From: Candidatus Allofournierella pullicola | GTDB taxonomy: Bacteria; Bacillota; Clostridia; Oscillospirales; Ruminococcaceae | NCBI GenBank assembly: GCA_019114225.1 | Contig: DXFW01000009.1 | Location: forward strand, 1-36,784 | Reading direction: 5' to 3' | Length of the DNA: 36,784 bases | Part shown: piece by piece, positions 1 to 7,055 of the stretch | Numbering within the stretch: position 1 is the stretch's first letter | How the letters are laid out: each line of letters opens with the position of its first letter | The notes under the pieces: model-generated | What the model was told of the DNA's origin: nothing | The model's database searches: none | The model's input: the letters and a program-made list of their open reading frames with translations, nothing else | Program-made: the position numbers and the translations under genes

Positions 1-132
1 ATACAACAGAAAGAGTATAACAGAAAGGCGGCGCTGTATCAACAGTTAGCCCTGCCAATCGCGCAAAATATTGAAATAGCGGAAGATGAACCCGTGTTTG
101 TTGCCAACGCCCAGCTTGAGGAACTGGATTAG
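1..132 (+). CDS. C-terminal end of an unrecognised protein (5' end outside window)
   Basis: The first 43 codons are open from the window edge and end in TAG at 130-132. The reading is well formed: polar and charged, with the end ...VFVANAQLEELD, and no internal stop. I do not recognise the family from so short a tail. The base composition is more AT-rich than the housekeeping genes that begin at 680, and the next sequence is a truncated AraC fragment on the other strand that starts within a few bases of this stop codon. Both facts suggest a mobile-element gene rather than a chromosomal one. The function cannot be given from this piece. Confidence 0.5.
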   Translation: MQQKEYNRKAALYQQLALPIAQNIEIAEDEPVFVANAQLEELD

Positions 133-240
133 CCAACTTTTCCGGCGATTACCGTAATCGGTTCATCCGTCTGTGTCAAAAGAGAAGCTGCCAGATCCAT
201 GCGATAGTTCCGCATATAGGTATAAATATCACCGTCCGGT
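129..240 (-). pseudogene. AraC-family HTH fragment
   Basis: Read on the minus strand from about 240 downward, one frame gives about 34 residues that match the core of an AraC-type helix-turn-helix domain: IYTYMRNYRMDLAASLL, then a T-D-x-P-I spacer, then VIAGKVG. In intact family members this is followed by (F/Y)xxxSxFxxAFK and the second recognition helix. Here a stop codon follows KVG at once (129-131), exactly where the convergent gene ending at 132 begins. Upstream of 240 the frame loses any AraC likeness. This is therefore an internal slice of a transcriptional regulator left by recombination, not a working gene. Domain assignment is by eye. Confidence 0.55.
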
Positions 241-347
241 CTCCTATGAGGGAAAGGATATGGGCGGCTTCGTTTGCGCCGCCCACAGACGAAAAAACAG
301 GGGATTTCCCACCCGTTTTCATACAGTTTTGGGTGCCCCTGCGGGGC

Positions 348-384
348 ATAAAAAACGCCACAGGTTTGTGTTACCTATGGCGTT
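348..384 (-). terminator. Rho-independent terminator-like hairpin (minus)
   Basis: Arms 354-365 and 373-384 (AACGCCACAGGT and ACCTATGGCGTT) pair with one mismatch around a 7-base loop. On the minus strand the stem is followed by a run of six U. No intact gene lies upstream of it on that strand, so it may be an orphan of a lost gene. Confidence 0.5.
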
Positions 385-451
385 GCCCCGGCAGATGTCC
401 GGTCTGTATTCAGTTGTATGGTCAAGGGGAGCAGGCCCCGCTTGACAGGCT

Positions 452-566
452 CTGTATCCATATCTCGGCATTTCGTGGTCTTTCAGCGTGTCAAGGCTCA
501 CTCAACAGTAGTAAAATCGTAGTAAATGAGGCGGTTTAGACCCGTCTGAAATGCCCGTGGATACAG
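452..566. repeat. Imperfect inverted repeat flanking paired GTAGTAAA direct repeats
   Basis: CTGTATCCA at 452-460 and GGCATTT at 467-473 are matched in inverse orientation by AAATGCC at 549-555 and TGGATACAG at 558-566. Between the arms lie GTAGTAAA at 508-515 and again at 519-526, an 11-bp period. Paired short direct repeats of this kind are common near recombinase-acted ends of integrative elements. No recombinase gene is present next to them, so an attachment-site role is only a possibility. Confidence 0.35.
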
Positions 567-616
567 TGTTTTCAAGGGATAATCAGGTTTCGGCTTGATT
601 TTTCACCGAAAAAGCC

Positions 617-660
617 AAAAAAAGGGACTGCTCCTCAACTTTCGTTTTGCAACAGCCCCT
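617..660 (-). terminator. Terminator of rnhA-mnmA
   Basis: On the minus strand the sequence just downstream of the mnmA stop forms a stem between 651-659 and 624-632 (nine pairs, two of them G-U) and then runs into seven U (617-623). Position and orientation fit termination of the rnhA-mnmA transcript. Confidence 0.75.
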
Positions 661-679
661 CTTTTTTTGGGGGTTCAGC

Positions 680-1750
680 TCAGTCCAGCGCTTCGGCAAT
701 GAAGCCGCCGCCCACCACCGCGTCGCCGTCGTAGAACACGGCGCTCTGGCCGGGTGCGGGGGCACGGGCGGGCTCGTCGAACCGCACCATGCCATTGCCG
801 TCAAAGGTGCAGCCCACCGGCGCGGCGGCGCTGCGCACCTTCACCTCATAGTGCCCGGCGGGCAGGGGAGCGCCGTCGGGGGTGCACACGTCCGAAAGTC
901 GCATGCCGCCGAAGAATTCCTCTCCGGCCCAGCCCAGGGCCACGTCGCCGTTTTCACGGATGGCCTTCACAAAGGCCGGCTTGCCCAGGGCAAGGCCCAG
1001 CCCCTTGCGCTGGCCCAGAGTGTAGCGCAGCACGCCCTTGTGGGGGCCAAGGTCCGCCCCGTCCGGGGCGATGAAATGCCCTTCCTTGCCCGCGAGGCCC
1101 CGGCCCTCGATGAAGGCCGCATAGTCCCCGTCGGGAATGAAGCAGATCTCCATGCTGTCCGGCGCGTCGGCGCAGGGGAGGGAGGCGTCCCGGGCCATCT
1201 GACGCACGTCGTCCTTTTCAAACTCGCCCAGCGGCAGGCACAGCCGGCTGAGGATGTCCTGCCCCAGCCGGTAGAGCATGTAGCTCTGGTCCCGGGCGGT
1301 GCTCACCGCCCGGCAGACGGTGTAAACCCCGTCGCCCCGGTCCTCCACCCGGGCGTAGTGGCCGGTGGCGATGAAGCGGCAGCCCAGCTTGTCCGCCTCG
1401 GCAGCCAGCAGCTTGAACTTCACCGCCGGATTGCACAACACGCAGGGGTTGGGGGTGCGCCCGGCGCAGTAGGCCGCGCAGAAGGGCTCCACGACCTCTT
1501 TTTCGAAGGCCTCGCCCGCGTCGATCACCGTCAGCGGCACGCCCAGTGCCGCCGCGGCCTTTTTGGCTTCCTCCACCGCTTTGTCGTGGGCGGGGGAGAA
1601 GCGGATGACCGCCCCCTGCACCTCAAAGCCCTGCTGGCGCAGAACATTCACGCAGACGGCGCTGTCCACCCCGCCGGAAAGGCCAACCAGCACCCGGTCC
1701 GCCGCCTCGAAGGTGGAAAACCCGCTGCCGGGCAAAAATGCGTCGCTCAT
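680..1750 (-). CDS. mnmA: tRNA-uridine 2-sulfurtransferase MnmA
   Basis: MnmA thiolates C2 of the wobble uridine (U34) in tRNAs for Lys, Glu and Gln, adenylating the base with ATP and receiving sulfur as a persulfide. The 356-residue protein has the PP-loop SGGVDS at residues 25-30. The first catalytic cysteine is C106 in the NPCVLCNP segment and the second is C203 in the MEICFIPDGDY segment. RDQSYMLY follows the tRNA-binding part, and a beta-barrel end closes the chain. The Asp of the NPDxxC motif of the E. coli enzyme is Cys here, a variant I recall as usual in clostridial MnmA. I take the ATG at 1748-1750, 8 bases after AAGGAG, rather than the TTG two codons earlier, which sits too close to that site. 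It is the second gene after rnhA, 24 bases downstream. Confidence 0.95.
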   Translation of the reverse strand: MSDAFLPGSGFSTFEAADRVLVGLSGGVDSAVCVNVLRQQGFEVQGAVIRFSPAHDKAVEEAKKAAAALGVPLTVIDAGEAFEKEVVEPFCAAYCAGRTPNPCVLCNPAVKFKLLAAEADKLGCRFIATGHYARVEDRGDGVYTVCRAVSTARDQSYMLYRLGQDILSRLCLPLGEFEKDDVRQMARDASLPCADAPDSMEICFIPDGDYAAFIEGRGLAGKEGHFIAPDGADLGPHKGVLRYTLGQRKGLGLALGKPAFVKAIRENGDVALGWAGEEFFGGMRLSDVCTPDGAPLPAGHYEVKVRSAAAPVGCTFDGNGMVRFDEPARAPAPGQSAVFYDGDAVVGGGFIAEALD

Positions 1751-1774
1751 GGTCAAAACTCCTTTTAGCTTTTG

Positions 1775-2224
1775 TCAGGCCTGCCGCCCACCGAACCGCT
1801 TGCTCTGGGCCACCGCAAGGCGGTCGCACCGCTCGTTCTCCGGGTGGCCGGCGTGGCCCTTGATCCACTTGTAGTGGATGACGTGGCCCTCGGCCAGGTT
1901 CAGCAGCTTCTCCCAAAGGTCCGGGTTCAAAGCGGGGGATTTGTCCGCCTTTTTCCAGCCCCGGGCCCGCCAGCCCTTGGCCCAGCCTTTTTCAAGGCCG
2001 TCGATGACGTATTTGGAGTCGCTGCACAAGGTGATCTCACAGGGCTCTTTCAGCTGTTCCAGCGCCGCGATGAGGGCCGTCAGCTCCATGCGGTTGTTGG
2101 TGGTCTCGGCTTCGCCGCCGCTCAGCTCCTTCTCGTGCTGCTTGTAGCGCAGCACCGCGCCCCAGCCCCCCGGGCCGGGATTGCCGCTGCAGGCGCCGTC
2201 GGTGAAAATTTCGATCTGTTTCAT
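1775..2224 (-). CDS. rnhA: Ribonuclease HI
   Basis: RNase HI cuts the RNA strand of RNA-DNA hybrids (R-loops, Okazaki primers) in the cytoplasm. The 149-residue protein has the usual family length and all four metal-binding acids: D9 ([14 protein letters not shown]), E47 (NNRMEL), D69 ([10 protein letters not shown]) and D134 (ENERCDRLA). H124 lies in KGHAGHPEN. The frame is open further upstream, but the ATG at 2222-2224 follows GGAGG by five bases and begins the conserved [11 protein letters not shown] sigma-A-type promoter lies just upstream, and a GCAAAGC-looped hairpin (2243-2257) sits in the short leader. It is the first gene of a two-gene minus-strand unit with mnmA. Confidence 0.95.
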   Translation of the reverse strand: MKQIEIFTDGACSGNPGPGGWGAVLRYKQHEKELSGGEAETTNNRMELTALIAALEQLKEPCEITLCSDSKYVIDGLEKGWAKGWRARGWKKADKSPALNPDLWEKLLNLAEGHVIHYKWIKGHAGHPENERCDRLAVAQSKRFGGRQA

Positions 2225-2270
2225 GGGCCCCTCCGTCCTGATACCCCGCAAAGCGGGGCGGCTGCTCTTT

Positions 2271-2299
2271 ATTATACCCGCTTTGGCCCCGGCGGGCAA
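2271..2299 (-). promoter_or_regulatory. Promoter of rnhA-mnmA
   Basis: On the minus strand, TTGCCC (2294-2299) and a perfect TATAAT (2271-2276) are separated by 17 bases, about 50 bases before the rnhA start. Confidence 0.7.
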
Positions 2300-2367
2300 G
2301 GGCGGCGCGGCAGGCATTCGGCGGCGCTTTTTTGTCTATACTGTCGTGAGGCGGGCCACCCTTTTTG

Positions 2368-2397
2368 TTGACAATTACTGATGTCCGGCTGTATAAT
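2368..2397 (+). promoter_or_regulatory. Strong sigma-A promoter of the rnj operon
   Basis: Perfect TTGACA (2368-2373) and perfect TATAAT (2392-2397) with an 18-base spacer. Transcription should start near 2404, giving a leader of about 210 bases before rnj. Confidence 0.85.
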
Positions 2398-2406
2398 AAA
2401 CGTAAC

Positions 2407-2424
2407 TTTAAGCACCTGCTTAAA
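2407..2424 (+). promoter_or_regulatory. Palindrome at the rnj transcription start
   Basis: TTTAAGCA and TGCTTAAA form a perfect 8-bp inverted repeat around a 2-base centre, starting about 10 bases after the -10 box. It could be a DNA operator, or a hairpin at the extreme 5' end of the mRNA. The 5' end is where RNase J attacks, so a hairpin there would matter. Confidence 0.5.
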
Positions 2425-2551
2425 CCACGAGTGCGTTATTCAAAAAGGGCCCGGTCGCATTGAACAAATGGACTTTTCGTGCCCGGCGGCATGGCCGCGA
2501 GACCCACCCGACCCCGAGAGAGGGCTACATACGCCCATCCACCCCTGCGCT

Positions 2552-2589
2552 GCCCCGGCCCGCGTTTTTGCGGCGGCCCGGGCGTTTTT
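2552..2589 (+). terminator. Terminator-like hairpin in the rnj leader
   Basis: A GC-rich imperfect stem-loop (GCCCCGGCCCGC, loop GTTTTT, GCGGCGGCCCGGGC) is followed by GTTTTT at 2584-2589. It lies between the promoter and the rnj ribosome-binding site, only 27 bases before the start codon. It looks like an intrinsic terminator and could act as an attenuator. No known riboswitch or T-box sequence is visible in the leader. Confidence 0.5.
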
Positions 2590-2615
2590 CGCGCACCATT
2601 TTACGGAGGAACTTT

Positions 2616-4493
2616 ATGAACCAAACCAATCCCGAAAAGAACACCCGCAAGCCCAGAGCGCCCCGCGCACCCAAAGCGGCGGCCCAGGCAAAGCCGGATA
2701 CGGCCAAAAACGCACGGACAAAGTCCGCCCCCAAGGCGGCGCAGCCCGCCGAAGCCCGCCCGGCGGAGAACGTCCGCCGCAAGCCCTTCTACAGCCGCAC
2801 CCGCCGGCCCCAGCAAAAGCAGAAGACCGGCCCCGCCGCCGTGCCCATGCACATCATTCCCCTGGGCGGCCTTGGCGAGGTGGGCAAGAACATCACCCTG
2901 TACGAGTGCCAGGGGGATATGCTCATGGTGGACTGCGGCCTCGTCTTCCCGGACAGTGACATGTTCGGCGTGGACCTGGTCATCCCCGACTTCACCTATG
3001 TGGTGCAGAACAAGGACAGGATCAAGGGCGTCATCATCACCCACGGCCACGAGGACCACATCGGCGCGCTGCCCTACCTGCTCAAGCAGGTGAACCTGCC
3101 GGTGTACGCCACCCGGCTGACCATCGGCCTCATCAAAAACAAGCTGGAAGAGCACGGCCTGCTGGGCCGCACCAAGCTGGTGGAGATCACCCCCCGGCGC
3201 AAGTTCAAGCTGGGCTGCTTCACCGTGGACCCCATCCATGTGAACCACTCCATCCCCGACGCGGTGGCCTTTGCCATCGAGTGCCCGGCGGGCGTGGTGC
3301 TGCAGACCGGCGACTTCAAGATCGACTACACCCCGCTCTCCGGCGGCCCCACCGACCTGGCGGCCTTCGCGGAGTACGGCCGCAAGGGCGTGCTGGCGCT
3401 GCTGAGCGACTCCACCAACGCCGAGCGGCCCGGCTTCACCGCCACCGAGAAAAAGGTGGCCCAGAGTTTTGCCAACCTGTTCCACCGGGCGGACAAACAG
3501 CGTATCATCATCGCCACCTTCGCCTCCAACCTCTACCGGATCCAGCAGATCATCGACCTGGCGGTGGAAAACGGCCGCAAGGTGGCCGTGAGCGGCCGCA
3601 GCATGGCCAACAACACCCAGATGGCTCTGGAACTGGGCTATCTCCACGCCCCCGAAGGGGTGCTCATCGACATTGAGCAGCTGAACAAGTATCCGCCGGA
3701 GAAGGTGGTGCTCATCACCACCGGCAGCCAGGGCGAGCCGCTGAGCGCGCTCTCCCGCATGGCTTCTTCCAGCCACCGCAACGTGCGGGTGGGCCCGGGG
3801 GACTTCATCATCATCTCCGCCACCCCCATCCCCGGCAATGAGAAGATGGTCACCAAGGTGGTCAACGGCCTGCTGCTGCTGGGCGCCGAGGTCATCTATG
3901 AGTCTATGTACGACGTGCATGTGTCCGGCCACGCCTGCCAGGAGGAGCAGAAGCTCATCCTCACTCTCACCGCCCCCAAGTACTTCCTGCCGGTGCACGG
4001 CGAGTACAAGCAGCTGAAAAAGCATGCCATGACCGCCGAGAGCCTGGGCATTCCGGCCCAGAACATCCACATCGCCGAGATCGGGCAGGACATCCGCCTG
4101 TCCGCCGACGGGCTGGAGACCTGCGAGCCGGTGCCCGCGGGCGCGGTGATGGTGGACGGCCTGGGCGTGGGCGACGTGGGCAACGTGGTCCTGCGGGACC
4201 GCCGCCATCTCTCCCAGGACGGTCTGGTCATCGTGGTGGCCACCGTCTCCGCCGACGGGCAGCTGCTGGCCGGGCCGGACCTGGTCAGCCGCGGCTTTGT
4301 GTATGTGCGGGAGAGCGAGGAACTGATGGACGAGGCCCGCAAGCTGGTCATCCAGTGCTTCGAGCGCTGCCGCGCCGAGCGCGCCCACGACTGGAACAGC
4401 GTCAAGACCCGCGTGCGGGAGACGCTCTCCGCCTATATCTACCGGCGCACCAAGCGCAGCCCCATGATCCTTCCCATCCTGATGGAAGTCTGA
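2616..4493 (+). CDS. rnj: Ribonuclease J
   Basis: RNase J is a cytoplasmic 5'-3' exonuclease and endonuclease for mRNA turnover and rRNA maturation. The 625-residue protein has the metallo-beta-lactamase/beta-CASP fold. PLGGLGEVGKN is at about 82-92, the zinc motif HGHEDH at 143-148, a later DSTNAERPGF segment marks the start of the beta-CASP domain, and PVHGEYKQL marks its end before the C-terminal domain. The first 75 or so residues are an added basic, low-complexity tail rich in Lys, Arg, Ala and Pro, not part of the catalytic core. The frame is open 52 codons further upstream, but the ATG at 2616 follows GGAGGA and a translatable leader would cross the terminator-like hairpin. It heads a long run of co-oriented genes. 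Confidence 0.95.
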   Translation: MNQTNPEKNTRKPRAPRAPKAAAQAKPDTAKNARTKSAPKAAQPAEARPAENVRRKPFYSRTRRPQQKQKTGPAAVPMHIIPLGGLGEVGKNITLYECQGDMLMVDCGLVFPDSDMFGVDLVIPDFTYVVQNKDRIKGVIITHGHEDHIGALPYLLKQVNLPVYATRLTIGLIKNKLEEHGLLGRTKLVEITPRRKFKLGCFTVDPIHVNHSIPDAVAFAIECPAGVVLQTGDFKIDYTPLSGGPTDLAAFAEYGRKGVLALLSDSTNAERPGFTATEKKVAQSFANLFHRADKQRIIIATFASNLYRIQQIIDLAVENGRKVAVSGRSMANNTQMALELGYLHAPEGVLIDIEQLNKYPPEKVVLITTGSQGEPLSALSRMASSSHRNVRVGPGDFIIISATPIPGNEKMVTKVVNGLLLLGAEVIYESMYDVHVSGHACQEEQKLILTLTAPKYFLPVHGEYKQLKKHAMTAESLGIPAQNIHIAEIGQDIRLSADGLETCEPVPAGAVMVDGLGVGDVGNVVLRDRRHLSQDGLVIVVATVSADGQLLAGPDLVSRGFVYVRESEELMDEARKLVIQCFERCRAERAHDWNSVKTRVRETLSAYIYRRTKRSPMILPILMEV

Positions 4494-4521
4494 CCCTTTC
4501 CCCGAAGGAGGCGAACGTCCC

Positions 4522-6504
4522 ATGCGCAGCCGACTGCGTCTTTCTCTGGAACTGCTCTGTGCGGCGCTGCTGGCGCTGTGCTGTGTGCTCAGCGCGGTGG
4601 TGGCCGCACTGTATCCGCCGGCCCTGCTGGTGCTGGTGCCGGCGCTGGCGCTCATCGCCGCCGCCATCGTTTTGGGCGGGCGGCACATGCGCCGCGCCAT
4701 CTGCCGCGCGGTGAACTGTACCCGGTTCGAGGGCAGCGAACTGCAGCTGAGCCTGGGCTCGCTGGGCCTGCCGGCGGCGCTGCTCAGCGGAAAGACGCTG
4801 GTGTGGTACAACGAGGCGTTCCGCGCCCGGCTGCTGGCTGGTGAGGACGCGTTTCTTCAGCCGGTGAGCCGGGCCCTGCCCGGCCTGGACCTGCGCCAGT
4901 GCGCCGAGGAGAAGGGCCAGAATCTGGAGCGGTCGGGCCGGCGCTACACCGCCTTTTCCGCCCCCGGCGCCCAAGGGTTCGCCATCCTCTATCTGGTGGA
5001 CGACACCGAGCTGAAAGCCGCCGCCACCGAATACGCCGCCAGCCGTCCGGCCTACCTCATCATCGAGGTGGACGGCTATCAGGAGCTGGTGGCCGACCTG
5101 CGTGATTCCGAGCGCAGCCATGTGATGGAGGCCCTCAACCGCACACTGGAACAGTACTTTGCCCGCACCAACGGCTTTTTGCGCCGGGTGTCGGTCTCCC
5201 GCTACATCGCTGTGGTGGAAGAGCGCCACATGAAGGAGATCGTGGCCGCCCGTTTCGACCTGCTGGACAAGGTGCGCGCTTTGAACGAAGGTGTGCAGCT
5301 GACCCTGTCCATCGGCGTGGGCCGGGGCGGCAGCTGCCTGAAGGAATGCCAGCAGATGGCCCAGCAGTCGCTGGACATGGCCCTGGGCCGGGGCGGCGAC
5401 CAGGCGGCGGTGAAGACCCCCGACGGATTTGAATTTTACGGCGGCGTGACCCGCAGCGTGGAAAAGCGCAGCCGGGTCAAGAGCCGCATTCTCGCCAACG
5501 CCCTGGTGGATCTGGTGCGCCAGGCGGACAGCGTGGTCATCATGGGCCACCGCATGTCCGATCTGGACGCCCTGGGCGCCGCGGTGGGCGTGCTGCGTAT
5601 CTGTAAAGGGCTGGATGTACCTGCGGTCATCGCGGTGCGCCGCAAGGCCACGCTGGCCGCCAATCTGATTGAAGAATTTGAGAAAGCAGGCTTCGGTGAG
5701 GACTTCATCGAGCCGGAAGAGGCCGCCCAGCTGGTCACCTCCAGCACCCTGCTGGTGGTGGTGGACACCCACATCACGGGTCTGGTGGAGAGCCGCGAAC
5801 TTTTGGAAAAGTGCGGCCAGGTGGCAGTCATTGACCACCACCGCAAGGCGGTGGGCCACATCGAGACCCCGGTGCTTTTCTGCCACGAACCCTATGCCTC
5901 CTCCACCTGCGAGCTGGTGTGCGAGCTGTTGCAGTATGTGCCCGGCGAGGAGACCAACCCCACCCCGCTGGAGGCCCAGGCCATGCTGGCGGGTATCATG
6001 CTGGACACCCGCAGCTTCGCCCTTCACACCGGCGTGCGCACCTTTGAGGCCGCGGCCTATCTGCGGCGGATGGGCGCCGTCACCGAGGAGGTGCGGCTGC
6101 TCTTCAACTCCTCGCTGGAGGAGTACACCGTCAAGTCCAACCTGGTGGAGAGCGCCCGGCTGTACATGGGCTGCGCCGTTTCGGTGTCCGGGGAGCTGCC
6201 CCCGGGCATGGCGGTGGCGGTGCCCCAGGCCGCCAACGACCTGCTCACCATCAACGGAGTGGGCGCCAGTTTTGTGGCCGTGCAGAAGGGAGACGGAGTG
6301 AACATCTCCGCCCGCAGCATGGGCAAGGTGAACGTGCAGGTGATTTTGGAGCAGCTGGGCGGCGGCGGTCACATGACCATGGCCGGCGCGCAGCTGAAGA
6401 ACATCAGCCTGGACCGCGCCGAGCAAATGCTCTGCGACGCCATTGCCGACTATCGCCGCCAGCAGCAGGCGAGCGCAAAAAATCAGCAGCCGGCACAGCC
6501 GTGA
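4522..6504 (+). CDS. gdpP: c-di-AMP phosphodiesterase, GdpP type (DHH/DHHA1)
   Basis: GdpP proteins hydrolyse cyclic di-AMP to pApA and so set potassium, osmotic and cell-wall homeostasis. The 660-residue protein has the full GdpP order: two N-terminal membrane helices (about 9-30 and 33-52), a PAS-like region, a degenerate GGDEF domain (about 170-310) without an intact GGDEF loop, then DHH and DHHA1 domains. Metal ligands are visible in MGHRMSDLDALG (H343, D347, D349), VVVDTHITG, VIDHHRK (D438-H440) and AGIMLDTRSF. The substrate loop LGGGGHMTMAG lies near 612-622. The start follows AAGGAGG. It is 28 bases after rnj, and rplI and dnaB follow, the same order as yybT-rplI-dnaC in Bacillus. Confidence 0.92.
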   Translation: MRSRLRLSLELLCAALLALCCVLSAVVAALYPPALLVLVPALALIAAAIVLGGRHMRRAICRAVNCTRFEGSELQLSLGSLGLPAALLSGKTLVWYNEAFRARLLAGEDAFLQPVSRALPGLDLRQCAEEKGQNLERSGRRYTAFSAPGAQGFAILYLVDDTELKAAATEYAASRPAYLIIEVDGYQELVADLRDSERSHVMEALNRTLEQYFARTNGFLRRVSVSRYIAVVEERHMKEIVAARFDLLDKVRALNEGVQLTLSIGVGRGGSCLKECQQMAQQSLDMALGRGGDQAAVKTPDGFEFYGGVTRSVEKRSRVKSRILANALVDLVRQADSVVIMGHRMSDLDALGAAVGVLRICKGLDVPAVIAVRRKATLAANLIEEFEKAGFGEDFIEPEEAAQLVTSSTLLVVVDTHITGLVESRELLEKCGQVAVIDHHRKAVGHIETPVLFCHEPYASSTCELVCELLQYVPGEETNPTPLEAQAMLAGIMLDTRSFALHTGVRTFEAAAYLRRMGAVTEEVRLLFNSSLEEYTVKSNLVESARLYMGCAVSVSGELPPGMAVAVPQAANDLLTINGVGASFVAVQKGDGVNISARSMGKVNVQVILEQLGGGGHMTMAGAQLKNISLDRAEQMLCDAIADYRRQQQASAKNQQPAQP

Positions 6505-6542
6505 GGCCGGCCCGGCTGCCCACATAAAAGGAGAAACGAACC

Positions 6543-6989
6543 ATGAAGGTCATTCTGAAACAGGACGTCAAAACCATCGGCAAAAAAGACGAGATCCATG
6601 AGGTGTCGGACGGCTACGCCCGCAACTTCCTCTTCCCCCGCGGCCTTGCCGCCCCGGCGGACGCCGCCGCGGTGAACATGGCCCGCACCAAGAGCGAAGC
6701 CAAGGAGCACCACGCCGCCGAGGCTCTGGCCGCCGCCCAGGCGCTGGCGGACAAGGTGAAGGACAAGACCGTCACCCTCAAAGCCAAGGGCGGCGCCTCC
6801 GGGCGGCTGTTCGGCAAGATCACCGCCAAGGACGTGGCCGAAGCGCTGAGCAAGGCCGTGGGCACCGAGCTGGACAAGCGCAAGGTGGAGCTGGAGCGGG
6901 ACATCAAGGACTTTGGCACCTATTCCGCCACCGTGAAGCTGCACCCCGGCGTGAGCGCGGCCTTCAAGGTGAAGGTGGAGGAACTGTAA
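6543..6989 (+). CDS. rplI: 50S ribosomal protein L9
   Basis: L9 is an elongated two-domain protein of the large ribosomal subunit near the L1 stalk that helps frame maintenance. The 148-residue length is typical. The N-terminal domain shows the family signature: MKVILKQDV, then [22 protein letters not shown], with the conserved G-YARN(F/Y)L-P. A long alpha helix rich in Ala and Lys joins it to the C-terminal rRNA-binding domain. AAAGGAG precedes the ATG. The 66-base gap to dnaB holds a GC-rich inverted repeat (CCGCCC at 7020-7025 and GGGCGG at 7032-7037) without a U-run, so read-through is likely. Confidence 0.97.
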   Translation: MKVILKQDVKTIGKKDEIHEVSDGYARNFLFPRGLAAPADAAAVNMARTKSEAKEHHAAEALAAAQALADKVKDKTVTLKAKGGASGRLFGKITAKDVAEALSKAVGTELDKRKVELERDIKDFGTYSATVKLHPGVSAAFKVKVEEL

Positions 6990-7055
6990 GCAGCGGGCCG
7001 CGCCCGCACATGGCAACAGCCGCCCCGCGCAGGGCGGGGCAAAGGATGAGGACTC

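Larger units (their letters stand above)
241..616. other. Non-coding stretch with mobile-element-like repeats
   Basis: No reading frame here looks like a gene. It holds two GC-rich hairpins (260-280 and 336-350), a minus-strand terminator (348-384), a GTCAAG/CTTGAC pair (421-426 and 441-446), a long imperfect inverted repeat (452-473 with 549-566), and two direct copies of GTAGTAAA (508-526). It separates gene debris on the left from the housekeeping gene mnmA on the right, so it may carry the edge of an integrated element. That reading is inference. Confidence 0.4.

Noticed and set aside
647-1768. 373-codon plus-strand open frame opposite mnmA
   Set aside because: Shadow of mnmA, which has both catalytic cysteines and the PP-loop.
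2601-4811. 736-codon minus-strand open frame opposite rnj
   Set aside because: It mirrors the GC-rich third positions of rnj, which has clear RNase J motifs; the minus reading is His/Ala/Gly-rich and has no recognisable domain.
4402-6525. 707-codon minus-strand open frame opposite gdpP
   Set aside because: Shadow of gdpP; same His/Gly/Gln-rich composition and no ribosome-binding site.
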